From the NCBI GenBank assembly GCA_034437215.1, contig DAOTVC010000087.1, forward strand, positions 1 to 64,000: 64,000 nucleotides of DNA, written 5' to 3'. Under the pieces are notes generated by a model that worked only from the letters and a program-made list of their open reading frames with translations, had not been told where the DNA came from and did not search any database. The position numbers were made by a program, and so were the translations under genes. Shown in pieces: positions 6,991-15,315 of this stretch. How positions within the stretch are numbered: position 1 is the stretch's first letter; each line of letters opens with the position of its first letter. Source of the stretch: DAOTVC01 sp034437215 (lineage in GTDB: Bacteria; Chloroflexota; Anaerolineae; B4-G1; SLSP01).

Positions 6991-9543
6991 TCACTGACGC
7001 AGGACGGCGCCCAGCTTCTCCTCGAGCCGCTTGAGGATGCGCTTCCGCAGCCCCTCGACCTGGTGCTCGTTCAAAGGTTTGTCGGGCGCCTGGTAGGTCA
7101 GCGCGAAGGCCAGGCTCTTGCGCCCCTCGCCCACCTGCGGCCCCCGGTAGACGTCGAAGAGGACGGCCTGGGTGACGAGCGGGTGCCCCCCCTCCACGAT
7201 GGTCCGGTAGACGTCGAGGGCCGGCACGTCCTCCTCCACCACCAGGGCCAGATCCTCGTGGACGGGCGCGTAGGTGGAGACGAAGGCCATCTTCTTCTCG
7301 GCCTCCGCCAGATCCGCCGCCTGGATGAGGGCCTCCAGGTCCCACTCGAGGGCGAGCACCGGCTGCTCGGGCAGGTCGTAGGCCTCCCGCACCAGTGGGT
7401 GCAGCTCACCCACCGCTCCCAGCGCCACGTTGTCGAGGGCGACCTGAGCGTGCCGTCCCGGGTAGAAGGCGGGGTGCTCGCCCTGTTGCCAGGTGACCCT
7501 GTCCGCCAGGTCGAGGCGGAGGAGGAGCTTCTCGGCGACCCCCTTGAGGTCGAAGAAGTCCAGGCTCCCACGATCGGCGCCCTCCCACCAGCGCTCGCTG
7601 CGCGGCCCCGCCATGACGATGCCGACGCGGCGGGGCTCGGCGACGCCCGTCTGCCCTGCAGCGGGATCGGGAGGCCCGACCTCGAAGTGGATGCGTCCCA
7701 CCTCGAAGATGGTGATGCGCTCGAGGAAGCGGAGGTTGTCCCAGGCGGTGCGGAGCATGCCCGGCAGGAGGGTGCGGCGCATCTGCGAGCGCTCCGGCGC
7801 CAGGGGGTTGCGCAGGATCACGGGCGCGCCGGGAAGGTCGAGCCGTTGCCCCTCCTCGGGGTGCAGCCGCGCTTCCTCCTGGGGATCGATGAGGGAGTAG
7901 CTGATGACCTCGTCCAGCCCCATGCCCACCAGGATGTCGCGCACCTGCTCCTCGCCCCGCAGGCCGCGATTGCGGCGCAGCCGGGGCATCTCCTCCTCGA
8001 TGAGGGTGTGGGGGAAGCGATCGTAACCCCAGATGCGGGCCACCTCCTCGACGAGGTCAATGGGCCGGCGGACGTCCTGCCGGTAGGTGGGCACCGCCAC
8101 CCGCCACTCCCGCTCCTTGTCGAGGGCCAGGGGCGTCGTCTCCACGTGGAACTCCAGCGCGGTGAGGATGCGCTTCTGCGCCTCGGGCGGGATCTCCACG
8201 CCGAGGATCCGGTCGGCGTAGGCGGTGCTGTAGTCGATGGTGAGGCGCTTCGGCTCGCCCGGGTAGAGGTCGCCGACGGCTTCGTCGACCCCGCCGCCGG
8301 CCAGCCGGGCCATGAACTCGGCGGCGCGGGCGGCGGCGATGAAGGCCAGCTCGGGGTCCACCCGCTTGCCGAAGCGCGAGGCCGCCTCGCTGGAGATCTT
8401 GAGGAGCTGGCCGGTGCGGCGCACGCTGATGAAGTTGAAGGCCGCGGCCTCCAGGAGGACGTCGTCCGTCCCCTCGTCGACCTCGCTCTCCAGCCCGCCC
8501 ATCACGCCCGCCACGGCGACGGGACCGCCGCCGTCGGTGATGAGGAGCATCTCGTCGTCGAAGGTGCGCTCTATCTCGTCGAGCGTCGTCATCTGCTCGC
8601 CCTCCGCGGCCCGCCGCACGATGATGGCGGGCTTCTCCTCCTGGGGCCGGGCCCGCAGATCGTCGTAGTCGAAGGCGTGCAGCGGCTCGCCCAGCTCCAG
8701 CATCACGTAGTTGGTGATGTCGACGATGTTGTTGATGGGCCGCATCCCCGCCCGTCGCAGGCGCAGCTGCAACCAGAGGGGGGAGGGGTGGACCTCGATG
8801 CCGCGGATCATCGTCGCCGTGTAGCGCGGGCAGAGGTCGGGGTCCTCGATCTCCAGTTCGATGAACTCCGTCTCCTCCTGCGCCTTCAGCCCCAGCCGCT
8901 GGGCGGCCTCCAGGGGCTCGCGGCTCAGGGGTTGGTCGAGCAGGGCCGCCACCTCGCGGGCGATGCCGTAGATGGATTGCAGGTGGCCGAAGGGGCCCTT
9001 GATGTCGAAGTTGAGGACGTAGTCGCCCAGCACGTCCACGAGCGGAACGCCCACGGGGGTGTCGGCGGGCAGGTAGATGATGTCCTCCTGCTGCTCCGCC
9101 AGGCCCAGCTCCTTCTCGGAGAGAACCATGGCCCGCGAGGGGACGCCGCGGATCTTGCTCTTCTTCAGCTTGCGTTTGGACCAGCCCTCGGCGTGACCGT
9201 CGTAGAGGACGGCGCCCTCCCAGCCGAAGGCCACCTTGAGGTGCAGATCCTCCTCACCGATGTAGTCCAGCAGGCTGGGCGCGCCCGTTACCACGGTCTC
9301 CGTCTCCTCGCCGCCGTAGTTCACGTCGGCCAGCACCAGGCGGTCGGCGTCGGGGTGTCCGCGGACGGCGACGATCTCCGCCGTGACCACTTTCTCGGGG
9401 TCCCAGGGCAGCTCCGCCTCCGGGTAACCGATGGCCTCGACCGTCTCCACCTCCAGGCCCGCCAGGTCGAGCCGCCGGCGCAGCTCCTCGACGGGCACGT
9501 CGATCTTCACGTACTCATTGAGCCAGGATAAGGGTACTTTCAT
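6991..9543 (-). CDS. pheT: Phenylalanine--tRNA ligase beta subunit
   Basis: 850 aa, typical length for bacterial PheT. It starts MKVPLSWLNEYVKIDVPVEEL, followed by a tRNA-binding (EMAP/OB) domain at about 40-150, B3/B4 editing domain (about 200-390: MRPINNIVDITNYVMLELG, HAFDYD), B5 domain (about 400-475), core B6/B7 catalytic-like domain (WGYDRFPHTL; DEVISYSLI; NPLAPERSQMRRTLLPGML) and the C-terminal ferredoxin-fold anticodon-binding domain ending GRKSLAFALTYQAPDKPLN. It forms the alpha2-beta2 enzyme with PheS, charging tRNA-Phe and clearing Tyr-tRNA-Phe. It is the last gene of the T-box-controlled unit starting at 11244, separated from pheS by a four-helix-bundle gene. Confidence 0.97.
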   Translation of the reverse strand: MKVPLSWLNEYVKIDVPVEELRRRLDLAGLEVETVEAIGYPEAELPWDPEKVVTAEIVAVRGHPDADRLVLADVNYGGEETETVVTGAPSLLDYIGEEDLHLKVAFGWEGAVLYDGHAEGWSKRKLKKSKIRGVPSRAMVLSEKELGLAEQQEDIIYLPADTPVGVPLVDVLGDYVLNFDIKGPFGHLQSIYGIAREVAALLDQPLSREPLEAAQRLGLKAQEETEFIELEIEDPDLCPRYTATMIRGIEVHPSPLWLQLRLRRAGMRPINNIVDITNYVMLELGEPLHAFDYDDLRARPQEEKPAIIVRRAAEGEQMTTLDEIERTFDDEMLLITDGGGPVAVAGVMGGLESEVDEGTDDVLLEAAAFNFISVRRTGQLLKISSEAASRFGKRVDPELAFIAAARAAEFMARLAGGGVDEAVGDLYPGEPKRLTIDYSTAYADRILGVEIPPEAQKRILTALEFHVETTPLALDKEREWRVAVPTYRQDVRRPIDLVEEVARIWGYDRFPHTLIEEEMPRLRRNRGLRGEEQVRDILVGMGLDEVISYSLIDPQEEARLHPEEGQRLDLPGAPVILRNPLAPERSQMRRTLLPGMLRTAWDNLRFLERITIFEVGRIHFEVGPPDPAAGQTGVAEPRRVGIVMAGPRSERWWEGADRGSLDFFDLKGVAEKLLLRLDLADRVTWQQGEHPAFYPGRHAQVALDNVALGAVGELHPLVREAYDLPEQPVLALEWDLEALIQAADLAEAEKKMAFVSTYAPVHEDLALVVEEDVPALDVYRTIVEGGHPLVTQAVLFDVYRGPQVGEGRKSLAFALTYQAPDKPLNEHQVEGLRKRILKRLEEKLGAVLRQ

Positions 9544-9563
9544 GATTTGCCTCGCGTTTCGTT

Positions 9564-10073
9564 TTATAGTTCCATGAGTTGGACGGTAGGGATGAGAAAC
9601 CAGGGATCAGGCTCTGAGATCGTGGGAACACCATCATCCGTCAGATAGTCGCCCTCGATCTCCTTGAGCCGCCCTCCTGGTAGTTCTCCACCCCGACATG
9701 TGCGCTTCAAGTAGGCGATGTAGCCGTTAAGAAGGCGGTCGACCTCTTGAATAATCTCTTCGCCCCTGCTGTAGACGAGCGGAGGGATATAGTTCAAATC
9801 CAGAGCAGTGATAAGATGGCTGTAGGTCTCCTCGAGAGAGCCCCGCGCGATGTAGCAGAAGCGGATAGTCTCCTGGTAGTAGTAGCGACCGTAGCCCTCC
9901 GCGACGTTCGCCATCACGCTCTTTGACGATCGCCGAATTTGAGAGGTCAGATCCCACCTTTCCTCCGCTGGGAGCAGCGGGATGACCTCTTGGTGGACGA
10001 AGAGCATCAACTGCCGGGCTTTCTGCCACGCCACCAGCTCCCGGAATCCGCCGTACTGCTTGGTCATCGTCAT
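9564..10073 (-). CDS. Four-helix-bundle protein (23S rRNA intervening-sequence protein family)
   Basis: About 169 aa from ATG 10073 (MTMTKQYGGFRELVAWQKA...); a longer frame upstream only translates the G-rich repeat at 10077-10112, so I take the internal start. The family pattern is clear: F.eL.vWqkA..L...V, IRRSSKSVMANVAEGYGR, and ARGSLEETYSHLITAL. Relatives are small helical proteins first found in 23S rRNA intervening sequences and later as free genes; their function is unknown. The last ~40 residues (after GGELPGGRL) are a non-family tail. It is inserted between pheS and pheT and should be co-transcribed with them. Confidence 0.85.
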   Translation of the reverse strand: MTMTKQYGGFRELVAWQKARQLMLFVHQEVIPLLPAEERWDLTSQIRRSSKSVMANVAEGYGRYYYQETIRFCYIARGSLEETYSHLITALDLNYIPPLVYSRGEEIIQEVDRLLNGYIAYLKRTCRGGELPGGRLKEIEGDYLTDDGVPTISEPDPWFLIPTVQLMEL

Positions 10074-10076
10074 CAC

Positions 10077-10206
10077 CTGATCCCCGGTCCCTAATCCCTC
10101 ATCCCTTCTCCCGCAGGATGTCGACCCGTAGGCCAAAGGGACTTTGAAGAGGGGCCAGCCCTCTACTCACTTCTCACTTCTCACTACTCTCTGCTCTCTT
10201 CTCTCC
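10077..10206. repeat. Low-complexity spacer: G-rich tract plus CT-rich tract
   Basis: 10077-10112 on the minus strand reads as repeated GGGAtNA units (at least five GGG runs with 3-5 base spacers), which could fold as a G-quadruplex. 10160-10206 is a CT-rich run (repeats of CTCACTT and CTCTCT) right after the pheS stop. Similar G-tracts recur at 22666-22709, 31816-31860 and 41769-41828. Confidence 0.7.
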
Positions 10207-10215
10207 TCCCACGCC

Positions 10216-11244
10216 CTAAAACTGCCGCAGGAAGCGCAGGTCGTTGCTGTAGAACATGCGGATGTCGTCGATGCTGTACTTCATCATCGCCGGGCGTTCG
10301 ACGCCGGGTCCGAAGGCGAAGCCGCTCCACTCGGCGGGGTCGTAGCCGCCGTTCTCGAGGACGACGGGGTGGACCATGCCCGCGCCGGCGATCTCCAGCC
10401 AGCCGGTGTGCTTGCAGACGCGGCAGCCTGCCCCGCCGCAGAGGATGCAGTCCATGTCCACCTCGATGCTGGGCTCGGTGAAGGGGAAGTAGGAGCTGCG
10501 CACGCGCATCTCGTGCCCCGGCCCGTAGAACATGTGCACGAACTGGCTCAGGGTGCCGATGAGGTCGGTCATGGTGATATCGCGCCCCACGGCGAGCCCC
10601 TCTACCTGGTAGAACTGGTGCTCGCTGCGCGCGGTGATCTGCTCGTAGCGGTAGCACTTGCCCGGCAGGATGACGCGGATGGGCTCGGGGTAGCGCTCCT
10701 TCATCGCCCGCACCTGGCCCGGCGAGGTATGGGTGCGCAGCAGCCGCCGGTCGTCCACCCAGAAGGTGTCCCACATATCGCGCGCCGGGTGGTAGGCGGG
10801 AATGTTGAGCAGGTCGAAGTTGTAGCTCTCCAGCTCCACGTCGGGGGCCTCGTAGACCTCGAAGCCCATCTGCCCGAAGATGTCGTAGATCTCGCGCAGC
10901 ACCTGCGTGGTCAGGTGGAGGTGCCCCGAGTCGACGGGGCGTCCCGGCAGGGTCACGTCGATGGCCCCCGCCGCGATCTCCCGCTCCAGCTCCGCCCGCT
11001 TGATCGCCTCGGCGCGGTCGGCGTAGGCCGCCTGGAGCTCCTCCTTGATCTCGTTGACCCGCTGTCCGAAGACGGGACGCTCCTCCTTGGGCAGCCCGCC
11101 GATGGAGCGCAGCTGCTGGGTCAGGGCGCCCCGGCGCCCCAGGTACTCCTTCTCCCAGCTCTCGAGGGCGGCACCGCCCCCGGCCTCCTGCAGCGCTTCC
11201 AGCGCTTCCGCCCGTACCTGTTCCAACTCCTCGAATGAATTCAT
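10216..11244 (-). CDS. pheS: Phenylalanine--tRNA ligase alpha subunit
   Basis: 342 aa. N-terminal coiled-coil (about 1-90) with EYLGRRGALTQQLRSIGGLP, then the class II catalytic core: motif 1 region around IYDIFGQMGFEVYEAPDVE, motif 2 PGKCYRYEQITARSEHQFYQVEGLAVG, and motif 3 EWSGFAFGPGVERPAMMKY. A four-Cys cluster CILCGGAGCRVC lies near 295-310, as in many bacterial PheS proteins. It activates phenylalanine and forms the tetramer with PheT. It is first in its transcription unit, directly behind the T-box leader at 11333-11697. Confidence 0.97.
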   Translation of the reverse strand: MNSFEELEQVRAEALEALQEAGGGAALESWEKEYLGRRGALTQQLRSIGGLPKEERPVFGQRVNEIKEELQAAYADRAEAIKRAELEREIAAGAIDVTLPGRPVDSGHLHLTTQVLREIYDIFGQMGFEVYEAPDVELESYNFDLLNIPAYHPARDMWDTFWVDDRRLLRTHTSPGQVRAMKERYPEPIRVILPGKCYRYEQITARSEHQFYQVEGLAVGRDITMTDLIGTLSQFVHMFYGPGHEMRVRSSYFPFTEPSIEVDMDCILCGGAGCRVCKHTGWLEIAGAGMVHPVVLENGGYDPAEWSGFAFGPGVERPAMMKYSIDDIRMFYSNDLRFLRQF

Positions 11245-11258
11245 CGTCAGCCTCCTTC

Positions 11259-11327
11259 TGGTAGTCTAGTAGTCAGGTAGTCGTTTAGTCATTAGTCCTT
11301 GACTACCGGACTGCGTGACTATCTGAC
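11259..11327. repeat. TAGTC-type short direct repeats, copy 1
   Basis: Run of TAGTC/AGTC words (ctggTAGTCTAGTAGTCaggTAGTCgttTAGTCatTAGTCc) between the T-box terminator and the pheS start. A second run lies inside the T-box leader at 11473-11565. The words read GACTA on the sense (minus) strand. Confidence 0.7.
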
Positions 11328-11332
11328 CAAAC

Positions 11333-11365
11333 AAAAACGCTCCCGTCCCTGCCGGGACGAGAGCG
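11333..11365 (-). terminator. T-box conditional terminator
   Basis: Minus-strand stem CGCTC..CGTCCC / GGGACG..GAGCG (one mismatch, loop of four) followed by TTTTTG. It competes with the T-box antiterminator. Confidence 0.9.
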
Positions 11366-11472
11366 CAGCTCCCGCGGTACCACCCTGTTTGACCTCTTTC
11401 AGGTCCTCTTGGTCCCACAGCCGTCAGGCGATGGGCTGCCCGATAACGCCGGGCGGGCGGAGCATCCTAATG

Positions 11473-11565
11473 AGTCTGGTAGTCAGATAGTCTTCTGGCC
11501 GGGTAGTCAAACGGTCTGATGTAAATTGACCGGGAGACTAGGCGACTCAGGACTCGGAGACTAAA
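11473..11565. repeat. TAGTC-type short direct repeats, copy 2, within the T-box leader
   Basis: Repeated TAGTC, GTCaNA and GACTa words (for example ggTAGTCagaTAGTCttctggccgggTAGTC) interrupt the leader between the Stem I region and the antiterminator. They match the run at 11259-11327. Confidence 0.6.
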
Positions 11566-11703
11566 AACCGTTCAGATGTCGGCTCGAGGGCGAACTTCAG
11601 CAGCTTTCCACCGGGTGGGGCTCTCAGTCGCCGGCCCCGCTTCCCTGTCGGCTTCCCCCTGCTTACTCTTCCCTGTCACGGCCTTTACACTATTGCTATC
11701 TTG

Positions 11704-11731
11704 ATTATGCCGAAGAGGGAGGGATTGTCAA
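11704..11731 (-). promoter_or_regulatory. Promoter of the pheS T-box transcript
   Basis: Minus-strand TTGACA (11731-11726), 16-base spacer, CATAAT (11709-11704). The start site would be near 11697, at the beginning of the T-box leader. Confidence 0.75.
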
Positions 11732-11739
11732 GTCCAAAC

Positions 11740-12033
11740 CTAAATCCCCAGCGCCTCGCGCGCCTCCTCCTCCATCATCTCCGGCTTCCACATCTCCTGG
11801 CCCAGCACCACCTCCACGGGCTTCTCCGTCACTTCCTCGGCCCGCTCGTGGACCTGCTGGGTCATGAAGGAGGCCATGGGGCACATGGGGGAGGTGAGGA
11901 TCATGGTGATCTTCACCTTGTCGTCCGCGACGTCGACGTCGCGGATCATGCCCATGGAGACGACGTCGAGCCCGATCTCGAAGTCGATGACGTCACGGAG
12001 GGCGGTCCTGATCTTTTCCGCTTCACTCTGCAT
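11740..12033 (-). CDS. MIP18/DUF59-family metal-sulfur cluster assembly factor (PaaD/SufT-like)
   Basis: 97 aa, start ATG 12033 behind AAGGAG. The whole protein is one MIP18 domain: AEKIRTALRDVIDFEIGLDVVSMGMIRDVDV, then ITMILTSPMCPMASFMTQQV with the conserved Cys in SPxCP, and the C-terminal VVLGQEMWKPEMMEEEAREALGI. Members help mature or load Fe-S clusters. It stands alone, ending just before the pheS promoter. A SufR-like regulator lies a few genes away (14404-15093), but nothing shows they are linked. Confidence 0.9.
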   Translation of the reverse strand: MQSEAEKIRTALRDVIDFEIGLDVVSMGMIRDVDVADDKVKITMILTSPMCPMASFMTQQVHERAEEVTEKPVEVVLGQEMWKPEMMEEEAREALGI

Positions 12034-12184
12034 TATGCTGCTCCTTCCGTAGGTTTCTGTTCTTGGTATAGGTTGATTATATCACAGGAGCGGGAATTAA
12101 CAATAATTCAAAGAGTCGTCTTCAAAAAGAGGGCGCGCCGGGGAGCGGACAATACCTGGCGGGCCTTCGGCGACGAGTCTCTCC

Positions 12185-12212
12185 TTGGCTTATCGCGGCA
12201 TGATGCTATACT
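12185..12212 (+). promoter_or_regulatory. Candidate parB promoter
   Basis: TTGGCT (12185-12190), 16-base spacer, TATACT (12207-12212), about 40 bases before the parB ATG. The rest of the 12034-12252 gap shows nothing recognisable. Confidence 0.6.
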
Positions 12213-12252
12213 TTGACCGGAGTCTACCAGTAGTGACGGGAGAGAAGAGCGC

Positions 12253-13110
12253 ATGAGTCCTAGACGCGGGTTGGGGCGCGGGCTGGAATCGCTGATTCCG
12301 GCAACGGAGAAGGAGGAGACCTCAGGCCTGAAGGAGGTCGCCCACGACGCCATCCTGCCCAATCCTCACCAGCCCCGGATGCCTTTCCGCGATCAGGATC
12401 TGGTGGAGCTCGCCGCCTCGATCCAGGAGCATGGCATCCTCCAGCCCCTCGTGGTCACCCGGCGCCCGGAGGGCGGCTACTACCTCATCGCCGGGGAGCG
12501 GCGGTGGCGGGCGGCCCACCTGGCGGGCCTGACGCAGGTGCCGGTGATCGTCAAGGACGCCGCGCCGCGGGAGATGCTGGAGCTGGCGCTCGTCGAGAAT
12601 GTGCAGCGCGAGGACCTCAACCCCCTGGAGGAGGCCCTGGCCTACGAGCAGCTGGTGGCGGAGTTCGAGCTCTCCCACACCGAGGTCGCCCAGCGCGTGG
12701 GCAAGAGCCGCGTCGCGATCACCAACACCCTGCGCCTTCTGCAGGCAGCCGAGGGCGTGCGCCGGGCGCTCATGGAGGAGAAAGTCACCGAGGGGCACGC
12801 TCGCGCCCTCCTGGGCTTGGAGACCGAGGAGGAGCAGGAGATGGCCCTGCAGCTGGTACTGCAGCAGGAGCTGACCGTGCGACAGACGGAGGCCCTGGTG
12901 AAGAAGCTGCGGGCCGGAGAGAAGGTGGCCCCCCGGGCCAAGCCGGCTCCGTCCCCCGAGATCCGGGCCATGGAGGAGCGCTTCCAGGAGTCCCTGGGCA
13001 CACGCGTGCGCCTCAAGAGCGGGCGCAAGGGGGGGCGCATCATCATCTACTACTACTCCGACGAGGAGTTCCAGTCGCTCTACGAGACCCTCACCGGGGA
13101 AGATCTCTGA
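12253..13110 (+). CDS. parB: ParB/Spo0J-family chromosome partitioning protein
   Basis: 285 aa. N-terminal RRGLGRGLESLIP, the ParB tail that usually contacts ParA. ParB/sulfiredoxin CTPase core at about 30-120: PNPHQPR, SIQEHGILQPLVV, YYLIAGERRWRAAHLAGL (GERRxR nucleotide motif) and VENVQREDLNPLEEALAY. HTH at about 130-200 (LSHTEVAQRVGKSRVAITNTLRLL; GHARALLGL), then a C-terminal dimerisation domain after a basic linker. It would load on parS sites and spread as a CTP clamp. No parA lies in the window and I find no perfect parS. M24 peptidase follows after 27 bases. Confidence 0.95.
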   Translation: MSPRRGLGRGLESLIPATEKEETSGLKEVAHDAILPNPHQPRMPFRDQDLVELAASIQEHGILQPLVVTRRPEGGYYLIAGERRWRAAHLAGLTQVPVIVKDAAPREMLELALVENVQREDLNPLEEALAYEQLVAEFELSHTEVAQRVGKSRVAITNTLRLLQAAEGVRRALMEEKVTEGHARALLGLETEEEQEMALQLVLQQELTVRQTEALVKKLRAGEKVAPRAKPAPSPEIRAMEERFQESLGTRVRLKSGRKGGRIIIYYYSDEEFQSLYETLTGEDL

Positions 13111-13137
13111 ACCAGCCACCATCACAGGAGCTACTAC

Positions 13138-14340
13138 ATGAACCTATCCTTTGAAGTTGCCGAAATTATCCGCGAGAAGACGGAGCAGGCGGTCGAGGTC
13201 CTGAAGGAGAAGAAGGTCGACCTCTGGCTGACCTTCGTACGGGAGACCCGGCAGGTGAAGGACCCCGCCGTCGATCTGCTGCTGGGCTTCGATCTCACCT
13301 GGCCCTCCGCCCTGCTCATTCACCGGCGCGGCGAGCGGATCGCGCTGGCAGGACGGTACGACATCGCCAACATCGAGCGCCTGGAGGCCTACACGGATGT
13401 GCGAGGCTACGACGAGTCCATCCAGGGAGTCCTGGTCGAAACCCTCAAGCGTCTCAAACCCCGCCAGATCGCCGTGAACTACTCCGAGAGCGATCCGGCG
13501 GCCGACGGGTTGACCTACGGGATGTTCCGCAGCCTCTCGCGGATGCTCGCCCCCACGCCCTACTGCTCCCGCCTCATCTCCGCCGAGGAGATCATCGGCA
13601 CGCTGCGCGGGCGCAAGACGGAGTCGGAGCTGGCTCTCATCCGGGGCGCCATCTCCCACACCGAGGAGGCCTTCGACCTGGTGACCTCCCGGCTGCAGCC
13701 CGGAATGACCGACGTCCAGATCGTCCAACTGCTGCATAACTACCTGGAGGAGCGGGGCTTCTTCAGCGCCTGGGACTGGGAGTACTGTCCCATCGTGACG
13801 GTCGCTTCCGATGCTGAGGTGGGGCACACGATGGCGGCGGGTCACCGGGTGGAGGCGGGGAACGTCGTGCGGGTCGATTTCGGCATTTCACGGTATGGTT
13901 TCGTGTCGGATCTGCAGCGTACCTGGTATGTGCGGGAGTCCGGTGCGCAGGCGGTCCCGGCGAACGTGGCGCGGGCCTGGGAAGCGGTCAGTGCGGCGCT
14001 GGAGGCCGGGCGCGCCGCGCTGAAGCCCGGAGCCAAGGGTTGGGAGGTCGATGCGGCGGCGCGCCGCACGTTGGTCGATGCCGGCTACGCCGAGTATCTG
14101 CATGCCTTTGGGCACCACATCGGGCGCACGGCCCACGATGGGGCCACGATCCTGGGACCCAAGTGGGAGCGTTACGGGGACGCGGTCGAACGGAGCATCG
14201 AGGTCGGGAACGTCTTCGCCATCGAGCTGGGGGTGGCCGTTCCCGGACGGGGCTACGTGGGCCGGGAGGAGGACGTCGTCGTCACCGAAGAGGGGGCCGA
14301 GTACATCAGCAAGCCCCAAGAGGAGATCTGGATCGTCTAA
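13138..14340 (+). CDS. M24-family metallopeptidase (Xaa-Pro aminopeptidase-like)
   Basis: 400 aa; ATG 13138 follows ACAGGAGC. N-terminal creatinase-like domain (about 1-155) and a pita-bread M24 domain (about 165-400). Metal ligands are visible: Asp in VVRVDFG, Asp in FVSDLQRTWYV, His in HAFGHHIGRTAHDG, Glu in FAIELGV and Glu in VGREEDVVV. A proline-specific dipeptidase or aminopeptidase activity is expected in the cytoplasm; exact specificity is unknown. It follows parB by 27 bases and is probably co-transcribed, though no functional link is evident. Confidence 0.9.
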   Translation: MNLSFEVAEIIREKTEQAVEVLKEKKVDLWLTFVRETRQVKDPAVDLLLGFDLTWPSALLIHRRGERIALAGRYDIANIERLEAYTDVRGYDESIQGVLVETLKRLKPRQIAVNYSESDPAADGLTYGMFRSLSRMLAPTPYCSRLISAEEIIGTLRGRKTESELALIRGAISHTEEAFDLVTSRLQPGMTDVQIVQLLHNYLEERGFFSAWDWEYCPIVTVASDAEVGHTMAAGHRVEAGNVVRVDFGISRYGFVSDLQRTWYVRESGAQAVPANVARAWEAVSAALEAGRAALKPGAKGWEVDAAARRTLVDAGYAEYLHAFGHHIGRTAHDGATILGPKWERYGDAVERSIEVGNVFAIELGVAVPGRGYVGREEDVVVTEEGAEYISKPQEEIWIV

Positions 14341-14361
14341 GGGGAGGGCGGGAAAGATGAA

Positions 14362-14383
14362 AGCGGCGCTGTACAGCGCCGCT
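14362..14383. terminator. Perfect 22-bp palindrome between convergent genes
   Basis: Centre GTAC flanked by AGCGGCGCT / AGCGCCGCT. It lies between the M24 peptidase and the convergent regulator. A possible bidirectional transcription stop, but no T-run follows on either strand. Confidence 0.4.
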
Positions 14384-14403
14384 CTTCGATTCGTAGGGAC
14401 CCT

Positions 14404-15093
14404 TCAGGGGTCTGCGTCAGGTATTGGCGCGCTCGCCTCGCGCTCGCCTTCAGTCTCGCCCTCGGGCGTGCTCTTCTCGTCCCGCCACTGCAGGCGATAA
14501 CCGCAGAGCGCGTCGGCGCTCGCGTGTCCCTGAACGCGCTCGAGATCGGCGTTGAGGAGCTGGCGCAGTAAGTACTGATCGATCTTGCAGGTCTCGGGGT
14601 GGGACTGGGCCACGTAGTGATAGGGGCAGTTGCAGGTATAGAAGAAGTACTCGCCGTCCTCGGTCTTCTCCCAACGACTGACGAAACCGAGCTGTTTGAG
14701 ATACTGGATTACGGCATCCAGCCGCTCGTCGTGGTCGTCGGGTAAGTCTTCCATTCCCTCGGCGAGACGCTGGGCGGTGTCTTCCAAGACCTCGTCCTTT
14801 GTTTCCGGCGCTACATTCTCATCCAGAGAGTCAAGCAGAGCGCTGGCCAACCCGCTGTAGTTGGTGGGAAAGAGGTCCGCAGCCATGGAGGTGAGGCGGT
14901 AGACGTAGCGAGGGCGCCCCGGTCGGTTTGAGCGGCGTACTTCCGGGTCGGTGATGTAACCCTCGGAGCGGAGGATCTCCAGGTGGTGGCGCACCGTGAC
15001 GCTGGTAAGTTCCAGCTCCTCACTTAACTCCTGGACGGTAATCTCTCCACGACGTTTGAGGATCTCTAAAATCTGTTGGCGTGTATCCTGCAT
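14404..15093 (-). CDS. SufR-like ArsR/DeoR-type HTH regulator with conserved cysteines
   Basis: 229 aa from ATG 15093 (MQDTRQQILEILKRR); the longer frame upstream lacks a ribosome site. Residues 1-75 are a winged helix (ITVQELSEELELTSVTVRHHLEILRSEGYI, then a basic wing RRSNRPGRPRYVYRLT). The C-terminal half has CNCPYHYVAQSHPETCKID and, about 28 residues later, ALCGYR, the cysteine layout of SufR-type repressors that sense through an Fe-S cluster. The tail is acidic. Its targets are unknown; the MIP18 gene 2.4 kb away is the only Fe-S-related gene nearby. It is convergent with the M24 peptidase and divergent from the S8 protease. Confidence 0.82.
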   Translation of the reverse strand: MQDTRQQILEILKRRGEITVQELSEELELTSVTVRHHLEILRSEGYITDPEVRRSNRPGRPRYVYRLTSMAADLFPTNYSGLASALLDSLDENVAPETKDEVLEDTAQRLAEGMEDLPDDHDERLDAVIQYLKQLGFVSRWEKTEDGEYFFYTCNCPYHYVAQSHPETCKIDQYLLRQLLNADLERVQGHASADALCGYRLQWRDEKSTPEGETEGEREASAPIPDADP

Positions 15094-15315
15094 GTTGTTC
15101 ACCCCGGTGTGTGCTGGCTCGGGCAATGGTGTCAAATCGCTAAGGTTATTTTGGATATTAAGTAGACCTTTACCATTGTAACATTCGAGCTTCTTTTTGT
15201 CAAACGCCCATTTACTTTACTGGCAGCGAGGATCGGATAGTATCGGGGTGTGTTTGAAGCCGGTTGGCAGTTGTCCTGGGCGCACAGCACACCTTCTCAT
15301 AGAATTGGAGAACCC

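Larger units (their letters stand above)
11333..11697 (-). promoter_or_regulatory. T-box leader (tRNA-Phe-sensing riboswitch) of pheS
   Basis: On the minus strand the conserved T-box GGTGGTACCGCGGGA lies at 11384-11370, followed at once by an intrinsic terminator with a T-run (11365-11333), the classic antiterminator/terminator pair. Upstream there is a Stem I-like start (GGGAAGAGTAAGC near 11670) and, near its distal end, GAAGTTCGCCCTCGAGCCG; the TTC at 11594-11592 is the candidate Phe specifier codon. Uncharged tRNA-Phe should pair with specifier and T-box and allow read-through into pheS. The stretch between Stem I and the T-box contains TAGTC repeats (11473-11565) not typical of these leaders. 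Confidence 0.93.

Noticed and set aside
6973..9531. 852-aa plus-strand ORF opposite pheT
   Set aside because: Codon-bias shadow; pheT is unmistakable on the minus strand.
14362..14383. Regulator-binding operator for the SufR-like gene
   Set aside because: The palindrome is at the 3' end of the regulator gene, not at a promoter; more likely a transcription-end hairpin.
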